Shown: one piece after another, positions 8,329 to 15,149 of the stretch
Numbering within the stretch: position 1 is the stretch's first letter
Layout of the letters: every line of letters begins with the position of its first letter
From: Xanthobacter autotrophicus
GTDB lineage: Bacteria; Pseudomonadota; Alphaproteobacteria; Rhizobiales; Xanthobacteraceae
Direction: 5' to 3'
NCBI RefSeq assembly: GCF_030015065.1
Contig: NZ_JAIVFN010000040.1
Location: forward strand, 1 to 35,231
Length of the DNA: 35,231 bases
Position numbers and translations under genes: made by a program
Notes under the pieces: generated by a model
Database searches by the model: none
The model's input: the letters and a program-made list of their open reading frames with translations, nothing else
Told to the model about the DNA's origin: nothing

Positions 8329-9248
8329 CGGACGAGGGCCCCGAGCCCCGCCAGTTCCAGCCGCGATGGCGGGCGCGGCAGCACGAGTTCGGCGGACCGT
8401 CCGGTCTGAAATGCCGTCGCCAGCGTCTGGGCCGTACGCTGGGCGGCGCCCGCCACGGTGGTGGTGCCGCCCTCCACCGGCAGGTCGAGGGCGATGAGGC
8501 TGGCGAAGGCGCGCTTGGCCTCGGGCGTCACGGTCTCGATGCCGGCCGCGACCAGCCTCAGGGCCAGCGCATCCACCAGAGGGCGCAGCGGCTCCACCAG
8601 ATCGTCGGCCAGCGCGAAGGCGTTGGTTCGGTTCGCATGGTGGATGCCCATGGAGGGATGCAGGCCCGCCGCCACCGCCGAGCGCGCGCACAAGGATCGC
8701 AGAACCGTATAGCCGTAGTTCAGCAAGGCGTTTACGCCGTCTGCCTCCCGATCTCGCCGGAAGGCTTCGCCCATCAGCAGGGGCCAGTAGCGCCGCGCGG
8801 CCTGGGCTTCCACGTTGTCCGGATCGCCCGAGCGCACCTTGCGGGCGAGCAGGTCGAAGGCCGAGGCCGAGACGCCGCAGGATTCAAGCACCGCCGCCTG
8901 CCAGGAGATCTTGGCGACGATCACCTGTCTCCAGAGCTGCTTCAGCAGCGGGCGTCCCGCCTCGAGCTGGGCACGGATGCGGGCGTTCTGCGCATGGTGG
9001 CCTTCAAGGGGCAGACATACGGCGACGGGGGCGTGGTTGGGGCCACACAGGAGCAGGATGGCCCCGCGCTCGGCCAGCGCGACCACCAGGTTGGTGGTCC
9101 AGGTGACACCGTGGGCATGGATGATGACCGCGCACACGTCGTCGAGGGGAATGCGCCCGACCTCGCGGCGCTCCTCGCTCACCACGAGGAAGCCCCGGTG
9201 GGCGGACAGGTGGCGGCCATCGGTGGCGATGTCGACAATCCGCTCCAT
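8325..9248 (-). CDS. cas1: CRISPR-associated integrase Cas1 (type II)
   Basis: A 307-residue Cas1, usual length for type II. The N-terminal beta domain (residues 1-80) is followed by the helical catalytic domain. The metal ligands are visible: E147 in DNVEAQAARRYW, H203/H204 in GIHHANRTNAF, and E219 in ADDLVEPLRPLVD, equivalent to E149/H205/E220 of the Streptococcus pyogenes protein. The protein integrates new spacers together with Cas2, usually with Cas9 selecting PAM-bearing protospacers. GGGAGG lies just upstream of the ATG, in the 12-base gap after the cas9 stop. There is no csn2 or cas4, which defines subtype II-C. Apparently intact. Confidence 0.98.
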   Translation of the reverse strand: MERIVDIATDGRHLSAHRGFLVVSEERREVGRIPLDDVCAVIIHAHGVTWTTNLVVALAERGAILLLCGPNHAPVAVCLPLEGHHAQNARIRAQLEAGRPLLKQLWRQVIVAKISWQAAVLESCGVSASAFDLLARKVRSGDPDNVEAQAARRYWPLLMGEAFRRDREADGVNALLNYGYTVLRSLCARSAVAAGLHPSMGIHHANRTNAFALADDLVEPLRPLVDALALRLVAAGIETVTPEAKRAFASLIALDLPVEGGTTTVAGAAQRTAQTLATAFQTGRSAELVLPRPPSRLELAGLGALVR

Positions 9249-9260
9249 CGCCTCCCTCTG

Positions 9261-12200
9261 TTATTCCGCCGCTTTCGAGGCCGAGGCCGGTTTGCGGGCC
9301 GGGAAGCCCGGGTCGAACACGCGCCCGGCCTCATCCACGCGGACCTGGCGCGCCTTCAGCTTCTTCAGGCCTCCGGCCGTGGGGGAAGTGTATTCGAACG
9401 GGTCGTCGGCGTTCTTGGAGCGGGCGCGCAGGTCCCCACCCTCGTTGAGCGGGACCAGGGTGACCTGACCATTCTGCCAAAGCTGCAAGACTTTCATGAG
9501 ACGCCGCTCGCCGGCGGTCTCGACGGCGAGAATATCGTCCTTGTGCAGGCGCAGCACTTTGCGCGCGGTCGGGCAACCGGCCTTGATGCGTGAGGCCCAG
9601 CCGGGCTGGTGGGCCTCGAACATGGAGATCACCTCCGGCACCCATTTGCCGTCGGGCATTTCCCAGACGTCGCAGCGATAATTGGAATCGCCCTTGTAGC
9701 CCTTGTAGGCCACACCCTCGCGATCCCGGATGGGGATTACCGACAGGGGCTCGACCACCCGCACGCGACGGATGTTGCGGAACTGGAGCGGACCAAGCTC
9801 AGGGAATTGAGCGAGTCGCCGCTCGAAGTCCTTGCCTTCGCGGCCTCGGGTGAAATCGCGCAGGGCGGCGCGTAGTTCGGGATCACGCACGCGGCGTTTG
9901 CCGGATGCGTCGTCGGCCTCCAGCTCCGCGGCCTTCAGGGCGCCGAGCGGGACGCGATGCACTACGTCATCCGGGCGGCCGTCCTTGACCAGGCCATAGG
10001 CCGTATCGTTATGGAGGCGGCCCGCCGTCTGGTCGCGGCCCTTGGGAAGGCCAGCCTTGGAGGCCGTGCCGTGGTCCGGCCGGTGGCTGACCACGATGGC
10101 GTTGACGGCGGCCTTCAGGTCGTCGCGGAAGGTGGGCCAGGGATCGGGCACAACCACCCGTTCGGCTCCCTCCCTGCCTTCCTCGCCGGAGACCCTCGCC
10201 ATGCGTTGCAGCATGCCACGGTCGAGAATGCCGATCACGGCAGCATCGATGGCGTGGTGGCGATGGTCCAGGCGGTTCTTGGGCTGGTCCGCGCCGCCGC
10301 CGAAATTGTGATCCGGCAGCAGGCTATTCAGCCCGAGCTTGCGGCGCACCAGCTCGGTGAGGCGCCCCGTGGCCACCCACACCCGGCCAGAGCCCTCGCC
10401 GGTATCGGGATAGAGGGCGGAAAGATACTGGCGCGCCATGCGCGAGAGATATTGCGTGTCCACGAGATGGCGGGCGATGAAACCCTCGCCCTCGAATTTC
10501 TTCATGGCATCGGGCTCGAACCGCCAGCGCTTCTCCTTGGACAGGCGGCTTGCCAGCTCGGCGATCTGGGCCCAGCGGTCGGTGTGGCCCCAGGCCTCGA
10601 AGGGCGCGCGTTTGCGCTTCTCGCGGTTGGCCTCCCTCAGGCACAGGATGCGGTTGGCGTTGGAATCGTCCAGCGTCGCATCGAAGGGCAGGATGTGGTC
10701 CACCTCCACCTTGTCCGAGAACAGCATGTCCATGGAGATCTGCGCGCCGGTATAGATGCAGCGCCGGTCCAACACATTCTCGCGGTTCAGCTCTTCCCAC
10801 AGCTTCAGCCGGGCGCGGTTGGCTCCAGTGTCCGGCTGCCCCAATTCGGCAAGCTTCTTCGAGCGCTCCTCGGCGTCACGGCGGTTCCTGGTGTTCTCGC
10901 GGTTGCGGCGCTGCTTTTCGTCGTCGGTCAGCTTCAGTTCGCGGGCAAGCTCGATGACGATGCCGTCCGGTCGGCCGAACCGGCGCACAAGCGCATTCAC
11001 CAGCCGCCGCAGCTGGTTGAGGCCGATATGCACGGTGGGATTGGTGAGCCGGCCGATACGCATCTCCTCCGGATCGGAGGGCTCGGCGGTGCCGGGCATG
11101 ATGTGCTGCTCCAGCACCTCGCCATAATAGGGAAGCGCCGCGTTGCCCTTGTCGTCGGTGAAGATCTCCCCGGTGCGGAAGTCGCTGTGGTGGCCGAGCC
11201 CGGCCTTCGCCACCGCCTTGTCGTAGGTGATCACCTCCGCCTCAAGGGCCGCGATCAGGCGGGTCGTCGCGGTGAGGCCGAAACGGCCGTAGCCCTGCGG
11301 CAGCCGGACACCGGAAACGGCCTTCGCCTGCTCCGGCGTGAGCTGCCAGGCGCTTTCGAGCCAGGCCCTGAGCGCGGCTTCGTCCTCCTCCTCCTGGACG
11401 CGGGCGATCACCTGCCATTGCGCGTCGGGGGCAAGATGCTGCCAGCCCGTACCGAACCGGCTCTTGTGGCCGAGCAGGGCGGCGACTTCGTCGCCCTTCA
11501 GATCGCTACGGTGCTCGCTTTCCTTGTTGAAGCGCGCATCGGGGTCGAGCTTCAGCGGCTTGCGCAGCTTGTCGAAGGAGACCTTCGCCTTGTTCTTCAG
11601 TTCCAGCAGCAAGATGTTGCGCTGTTCCAGCGTGAGGACTTCGGCCTTTTCGCCGGCCCGCACCACCATGAGGGCATTCACCTCCTCCAGCAGCCGGCGG
11701 CGCTGGAACAGGGGATGCGCCTTGGGCAGCCGCTCCTCGCCGGGCACCAGCGTGCAGGTGCCCACCTTGGGCCGCTTGAGCGGGCGCTGGTGGAACACGA
11801 TCTCGAACAGGCGATCATGCACCTGCGGGGTCAGCACACCCGGATGATACGGCGCCTGCGCCTGCCAGATGGCGTCGAACTCCTCCTCCAGCAGATCCCG
11901 GCCGGGATAGAAATCATAGCCGTCGCCACGGGCATTCTCCTCCCGCTCCGGGCGCAGGCGGGTGCGCACCGAGGGGATAGCGTTCGAGTTCGCCGCGCCG
12001 GCGCGGCGCATATGCAGGAATTCGCCGAAGGTGCGGGCGCCGTCTCCCTCCATGGCAGTGCGCAGGCGATCGATGCCGATGGCGATCTTGCCGGCGTCAT
12101 CCTCGGCGCCCCGGTCGGTTTTGCGGTTCGACTTGAACCCCCGGCGCTGGTTGATGTGGAACAGGGCGCGGCCGATCTCGTGGAGGGTCAGTGGGGCATC

Positions 12201-12533
12201 GAGGGCGCGGGCGCGCAGAGCGAAGGGGTCGCGGCCTTCCAGCGCCTGCCGGGCGGTGGCCTCGGCCGGGAACAGGCCGTCCAGCTCCAGATGCTTCAGA
12301 AGGGCAGCTTGGCGCTGCTTGAAGCGGTCGCGCCGCCGCCGCATGGCGCGGGCGGCGCGGCGCTCCACCGCGAGCGGCGTGCCCTGCTGATCGCCCCGGC
12401 TGGGCGCACGGCCATCCCCGAACAGGCGAACGCCGGCGGCGAGGATGGAAACTGGCGCCCCATTCTCCTCAAGGGCAAGGGCACACCAGCCGATGGAACC
12501 GGCACCGAGGTCCAGGGAAAGTCGCCAAGCCAC
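9261..12533 (-). CDS. cas9: Cas9 endonuclease, type II-C, compact (1090 aa)
   Basis: RNA-guided DNA endonuclease. Numbering is from the GTG start: RuvC-I D8 (LSLDLGAGSIGW); arginine-rich bridge helix about 58-87 (RRAARAMRRRRDRFKQRQ); REC lobe to about 500; RuvC-II E528 (IVIELAREL); HNH domain with D612-H613 (EVDHILPFD), N625/N627, and Cys at 592 and 631; RuvC-III H759/H760 and D763 (HRHHAIDAAVIG); PAM-interacting domain in the last 270 residues. All catalytic residues are present. The size suits II-C. Start choice: GGAGG (12540-12544) touches the ATG at 12539 but lies six bases before the GTG at 12533, so GTG is preferred; the ATG would add two residues. The frame extends further upstream to 12710, but that part is non-conserved. 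It overlaps no other real gene. Confidence 0.97.
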   Translation of the reverse strand: MAWRLSLDLGAGSIGWCALALEENGAPVSILAAGVRLFGDGRAPSRGDQQGTPLAVERRAARAMRRRRDRFKQRQAALLKHLELDGLFPAEATARQALEGRDPFALRARALDAPLTLHEIGRALFHINQRRGFKSNRKTDRGAEDDAGKIAIGIDRLRTAMEGDGARTFGEFLHMRRAGAANSNAIPSVRTRLRPEREENARGDGYDFYPGRDLLEEEFDAIWQAQAPYHPGVLTPQVHDRLFEIVFHQRPLKRPKVGTCTLVPGEERLPKAHPLFQRRRLLEEVNALMVVRAGEKAEVLTLEQRNILLLELKNKAKVSFDKLRKPLKLDPDARFNKESEHRSDLKGDEVAALLGHKSRFGTGWQHLAPDAQWQVIARVQEEEDEAALRAWLESAWQLTPEQAKAVSGVRLPQGYGRFGLTATTRLIAALEAEVITYDKAVAKAGLGHHSDFRTGEIFTDDKGNAALPYYGEVLEQHIMPGTAEPSDPEEMRIGRLTNPTVHIGLNQLRRLVNALVRRFGRPDGIVIELARELKLTDDEKQRRNRENTRNRRDAEERSKKLAELGQPDTGANRARLKLWEELNRENVLDRRCIYTGAQISMDMLFSDKVEVDHILPFDATLDDSNANRILCLREANREKRKRAPFEAWGHTDRWAQIAELASRLSKEKRWRFEPDAMKKFEGEGFIARHLVDTQYLSRMARQYLSALYPDTGEGSGRVWVATGRLTELVRRKLGLNSLLPDHNFGGGADQPKNRLDHRHHAIDAAVIGILDRGMLQRMARVSGEEGREGAERVVVPDPWPTFRDDLKAAVNAIVVSHRPDHGTASKAGLPKGRDQTAGRLHNDTAYGLVKDGRPDDVVHRVPLGALKAAELEADDASGKRRVRDPELRAALRDFTRGREGKDFERRLAQFPELGPLQFRNIRRVRVVEPLSVIPIRDREGVAYKGYKGDSNYRCDVWEMPDGKWVPEVISMFEAHQPGWASRIKAGCPTARKVLRLHKDDILAVETAGERRLMKVLQLWQNGQVTLVPLNEGGDLRARSKNADDPFEYTSPTAGGLKKLKARQVRVDEAGRVFDPGFPARKPASASKAAE

Positions 12534-12682
12534 CTGCATCCTCCAATTGCACATATAAATTGATTGCAACCAAAGATGGCGATCAAGATCCGCAACCCTT
12601 GTGGAACCGAATATGAGCCGGGCGGAAACCCTTCTCGTGCCGGGGTCGCCATCCGACGTGCGCACGACACGCCGGAGCCACC

Positions 12683-12710
12683 ACCATAGCGAGCATGCGC
12701 TGAAGATCAA
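12683..12710 (-). promoter_or_regulatory. candidate cas9 promoter
   Basis: On the minus strand TTGATC (12710-12705, preceded by CC) is separated by 16 bases from TATGGT (12688-12683). Each matches the sigma-70 consensus at four of six positions. Transcription would start near 12676, giving an approximately 140-nt leader. An AT-rich stretch nearer the gene (about 12551-12562) could hold another promoter, so the assignment is tentative. The -35 lies directly beside the 12-nt guide match at 12715-12726. Confidence 0.45.
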
Positions 12711-12713
12711 GGC

Positions 12714-12726
12714 TAACTCTGATCAC
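12714..12726 (-). promoter_or_regulatory. candidate Cas9/tracr-L target site upstream of cas9
   Basis: The minus strand reads GTGATCAGAGTTA here, identical to plus-strand 12783-12795 in the tracrRNA locus (a 13-bp perfect inverted repeat, 56 bases apart). The first 12 bases (12726-12715) equal the 3' end of the proposed guide. The PAM-side flank on the non-target strand is AGCCTTGA, overlapping the candidate cas9 -35. The core TGATCA is itself palindromic, so a protein operator is an alternative reading. Confidence 0.55.
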
Positions 12727-12750
12727 ATTAAACGCTTTCGCTCACTCGGC

Positions 12751-12764
12751 CTGCGGCCTATATT
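12751..12764 (+). promoter_or_regulatory. candidate tracr-L promoter / degenerate repeat end
   Basis: CTGCGGCCTATATT resembles the repeat's 3' end (CTGAGCGGCTATCCT). TATATT (12759-12764) is a good -10, with a weak -35 (TTTCGC, 12736-12741, 17 bases away). Exactly 30 bases separate it from the next repeat-like segment at 12795, the same as spacers in the array. Expected start about 12771. Confidence 0.5.
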
Positions 12765-12794
12765 GCGGTCAGCGCCCTGGACGTGATCAGAGTT

Positions 12795-12855
12795 ATTGCT
12801 TCTGGACCACGATCTCTAAGACCGAGCTTGACTGCGATCTCCATACCGCTATCCT
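12795..12855 (+). repeat. degenerate CRISPR repeat split by a 25-nt insertion
   Basis: 12795-12820 matches the first 26 bases of the array repeat with a few changes. 12846-12855 (CCGCTATCCT) matches its last ten bases. The intervening 12821-12845 carries the TTGACT box of the short tracrRNA promoter. This suggests the tracrRNA promoter was built on an old repeat. Confidence 0.65.
12828..12855 (+). promoter_or_regulatory. candidate short tracrRNA promoter
   Basis: TTGACT (12828-12833, preceded by C) and TATCCT (12850-12855) are 16 bases apart. Transcription would start at about 12862, right at the anti-repeat. The -10 is the same hexamer that ends every array repeat. Confidence 0.6.
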
Positions 12856-12861
12856 GAAAAT

Positions 12862-12938
12862 ACAGAGATCGTGGTCTGGCGGTTAACAAGCAGCCAGTCT
12901 GCACCAGATAAGGGCAGCGCTCCGGCGCTGCCTTTTTT
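12862..12938 (+). ncRNA. tracrRNA (short form)
   Basis: The anti-repeat at 12863-12887 (CAGAGATCGTGGTC, then TGGCGGTTAAC) is complementary to the 5' two-thirds of the array repeat, interrupted by a small bulge. The tail (12888-12912) contains a short nexus-like hairpin region (CAGCCAGTCTGCACCAGATAAG). The RNA ends in a GC-rich hairpin followed by six T. It is divergent from cas9, upstream of it, as in many II-C loci. It guides RNase III processing and is the Cas9 scaffold. Confidence 0.92.
12913..12938 (+). terminator. intrinsic terminator of tracrRNA
   Basis: GGCAGCGC (12913-12920), loop TCCG, GCGCTGCC (12925-12932), then TTTTTT (12933-12938). A textbook rho-independent terminator, and it fixes the transcription direction of the tracrRNA. 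Confidence 0.95.
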
Positions 12939-12940
12939 AT

Positions 12941-13275
12941 TTCAATCCATTGCCCCGATTGGTCAGACTGGCGAGCGCCCTGGCATCCACGCAATCCGAG
13001 AGCGGCGCAAAGCTCATTTGCACTCATCTGGAGTATGGCGCACGGCAGGCAATACGGCTCTTTCTACGGCTATTCAATTCGGACGGCTCGGTCGCTGAAG
13101 GTCTGGAAGTGGCGCGCTCCCGGATCTGGACGAGCCTCCATCAACCACCTCCACGCGCAGGGAACAACATATCCGGGAGCTTCGGGGGATGGCACCGAGG
13201 CGATGAGTCCGGGGCATTCCGAATCGTATGACGGAACTTGGGCTGACGCGCTCCACGCGCGCCAAGATGTGCGTG
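12941..13275. other. non-coding remnant region beyond tracrRNA
   Basis: No reading frame here resembles a known protein, and the apparent frames in both directions look like chance or decayed sequence. It is the junction between the CRISPR-Cas block and ordinary chromosome. I looked for a copy of the tRNA-Ser 3' end (a second attachment site) and did not find one here. Confidence 0.5.
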
Positions 13276-13832
13276 TCATACACGCCATCCTGGCAAGGGG
13301 AACCTGCTGCGCGTTCCCCATTGCATCCTCTCCGGCCTGGCTTTGGCAATGGTCGCCAGCGGCAGGAAGAGCTGGAGCGGCCGGTAGCTGAAGGCAACGA
13401 AGCTGAAGCGGGCGAGAACGCGGTCGCCCCCTCGTCCTTGGCATCCACCGCCAGCGCATAAACCCCCGTCTCGGCCCGCAGCGCCCGCTCGGCCGCATCC
13501 CACAGCAGAGTGGCGCCGAGCTTCCTGCCCTGGAATGCTTGGTCCACCGCGAGCCGGCCGATGCGGGCCACCCGGACCACTGGATAGCGTGGCAGGCGGC
13601 GGGCCAGATCCTCGGGAGTGTCCTTCAGCGCCACGTCGCCGGCGGACAGCGTGTAGAAGCCCGCCACCGCCTTCGCGCCCTCGGCGCAGGCCCCATAGCA
13701 GAGCGCGGCCCGGCGCTTCATGTCCTGGGTGGCCTGCTCCCTCAGATGGCGGTCGAGCACGAAGGTGCCGCAGGAAAAGCCCGTGCGGTCATGGGCGGCG
13801 CTCAAGACCTCGATAGTGAACGCCACGCTCAC
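13276..13832 (-). pseudogene. GNAT acetyltransferase (TacT/AtaT toxin-like), frameshifted
   Basis: GTG start at 13832. The first 140 residues are a clear GNAT of the kind found as toxins beside DUF1778 antitoxins: FSCGTFVLDRHLREQATQD, AVAGFYTLSAGDVAL, PVVRVARIGRLAVDQAFQGRKLGATLLWDA (motif A) and GVYALAVDAKDEGATAF. The expected continuation (ARFSFVAFSYRPLQLFLPLATIAKA) is in another frame. One missing base near 13414 (TTCTCGCC where TTCTACGCC is expected) explains this. After ATIAKA the restored frame runs on about 24 residues to 13276, so the natural stop may also be lost. No ribbon-helix-helix antitoxin gene is visible upstream, so this is probably a dead toxin. Confidence 0.8.
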
Positions 13833-13971
13833 TCCGCGTTCAGGATGAGCGAGGGTCGCGGTGCTGATCTGCGAATGTCATGGCGCGCCGCAGGCGGCGG
13901 GCCTTGAGACCGGGCCGCCGGCGGGCGGAGGCCGCTCCAAGGCCAGGGCGGCGCGATGGGCCGTCGATGAC

Positions 13972-15006
13972 CTATAGGGGCGACGTGAAGGGAGCCAGCA
14001 GCGCTTTCGGGGGGCGAAGGGTGCGGCGGTAGGTGCTGGGCGTCATCCCGGTCATGCGCCTGAACAGCCGGCGGAACGACGCCTCGTCCTCGTAGCCGAC
14101 CTGGTGCGCGATATCGGAGGCTGTGGCGTCGCTGGTTTCGAGGATCTGCTTTGCCTCCTCGATCCGCAGCGTCTGCACGTAAGCGAGCGGCGAATAGCCG
14201 GTCGCGGCCCGAAAGCGCCGGTCAAAGCTGCGCTTGGGCAATCCCGAGCGCTGGACGAGCTCGGCGATGATGCTCTGGCGCTCGTAGTTCCGGGCAATCC
14301 AGTTCTGGCACTCGAGGATGACCGCATCGCCGTGCCTCACGTTCTGGATCATCGAGACGAAGGGGAGCTGGCCGTCACGGTGCCATTGGTAGAGGAAGAG
14401 CTTCGACATGCGGATCGCTTCCTGCGTGCCGCCATGCTTGGCGATGAGCAGGAGCGCGAGGTCCTGCCAGGAGGAAGCTCCGCCGGCACAGTAAAGGCTT
14501 TGGTCCGGACCGGTCTGGACCAGGATGCGCTCGATGCGGAGGCGGACTTTCGGATAGTACTGGTCGAAGATCGGTGCATAGGTGAAGTGCGTCGTCGCCT
14601 CGTGGCCATCGAGGAGGGCGGCCTCGGCGAGCACGATGGCGCCGCCGCAGGCGGCATAGATCTGCGCGCCCCCTTGGTTCATGCGCCGGATCCAGTCGAT
14701 GAGGTCACGGTCGAGGTCGCGCGGCGACTGCCCGGCCCCGATGATGACGTTCGGCACGAAGACGATGTCGGTCGACGGCGTCCCGGCGATGGTGTCCTGG
14801 GGCACGATATGCACGCCGGTGATGAGCTGGAGGGGCTGCGTATCCACGGCCAACAGGCGTGGCTCGAAGAGGCCGTCCGCAGAGCCGCCCGGGACATGCT
14901 CCCACTGCCGCCCCGCGGCCCAAAGCGTGTCGAAGACCCCATAGATGATCGACGGATCGCATTCCCTGAAAACCGGGATGCTGACCCGAATTCGCGGCCG
15001 GTTCAT
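13972..15006 (-). CDS. GlxA-like AraC family transcriptional regulator
   Basis: A 344-residue regulator with two domains. Residues about 8-200 form a DJ-1/PfpI-like (class I amidotransferase-like) domain: IRVSIPVFRECDPSIIYGVFDTL, DIVFVPNVIIGAG, and the nucleophile-elbow-like YAACGGAIVLAEAALLDG. Residues about 235-335 carry two helix-turn-helix motifs of the AraC type: ERQSIIAELVQRSGLPKRSFDRRFRAATG, and ASDIAHQVGYEDEASFRRLFRRMTGMTPSTYRR. The ATG at 15006 is chosen because conserved sequence starts immediately, although its Shine-Dalgarno is weak. It is divergent from a methyltransferase gene 143 bases away and is a likely regulator of it; the ligand is unknown. Confidence 0.9.
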   Translation of the reverse strand: MNRPRIRVSIPVFRECDPSIIYGVFDTLWAAGRQWEHVPGGSADGLFEPRLLAVDTQPLQLITGVHIVPQDTIAGTPSTDIVFVPNVIIGAGQSPRDLDRDLIDWIRRMNQGGAQIYAACGGAIVLAEAALLDGHEATTHFTYAPIFDQYYPKVRLRIERILVQTGPDQSLYCAGGASSWQDLALLLIAKHGGTQEAIRMSKLFLYQWHRDGQLPFVSMIQNVRHGDAVILECQNWIARNYERQSIIAELVQRSGLPKRSFDRRFRAATGYSPLAYVQTLRIEEAKQILETSDATASDIAHQVGYEDEASFRRLFRRMTGMTPSTYRRTLRPPKALLAPFTSPL

Positions 15007-15149
15007 CAATAAACCCCGTTCGCGAGCGCTCCCGGGTCCTGGCCCAATTCGCCCGGACCCGGCCATTCTGCCCCTCACCCTGCTGTTTTTACAAGGATAG
15101 CACAGACCCGACGGCGCGGTGGGCGCCGACCTATCCTGGAGCAGGGACG

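Larger units (their letters stand above)
12771..12938 (+). ncRNA. putative long tracrRNA (natural single-guide RNA, tracr-L-like)
   Basis: About 168 nt on the plus strand. Parts in order: a guide-like 24-mer (12771-12794, ending GTGATCAGAGTT); a degenerate repeat (12795-12820, ATTGCTTCTGGACCACGATC then TCTAAG; about four differences from repeat positions 1-26); a loop containing the short-form promoter; the anti-repeat (12863-12887); the tail and terminator. The repeat-like arm and anti-repeat can pair internally over CTGGACCACGATCTCT, as crRNA and tracrRNA do, so the RNA could load Cas9 without crRNA. The guide's last 12 nt match DNA upstream of cas9. The logic parallels S. pyogenes tracr-L, which represses its cas promoter because guide pairing is too short for cleavage. 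Transcription from this start is inferred from sequence only. Confidence 0.6.

Noticed and set aside
9957-12563. 868-codon plus-strand open frame opposite cas9
   Set aside because: It lies antisense to a cas9 gene with all catalytic motifs and reads as mirror-image GC-rich low-complexity sequence.
12540-12710. N-terminal extension of cas9 to 12710
   Set aside because: The 59 additional residues show no similarity to Cas9 N-termini; Cas9 normally starts a few residues before the RuvC-I strand, and a Shine-Dalgarno fits only the downstream start.
12714-12795. The 13-bp inverted repeat as a transcription terminator
   Set aside because: A 56-base loop and absence of a T-run make a terminator hairpin unlikely.
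12758-13027. 89-codon minus-strand frame over the tracrRNA
   Set aside because: It covers the anti-repeat and terminator of the tracrRNA; no similarity to a protein family and no ribosome-binding site.
12941-13275. Second attachment site for the tRNA-Ser island
   Set aside because: I looked for the tRNA 3' sequence (GGTTCGAATCCCTCCGTC) here and did not see it; the boundary remains unknown.
13074-13398. Unique C-terminal domain of the GNAT protein
   Set aside because: The residues after the frameshift in the uncorrected frame are arginine/serine-rich nonsense; the expected C-terminus is found in the neighbouring frame.
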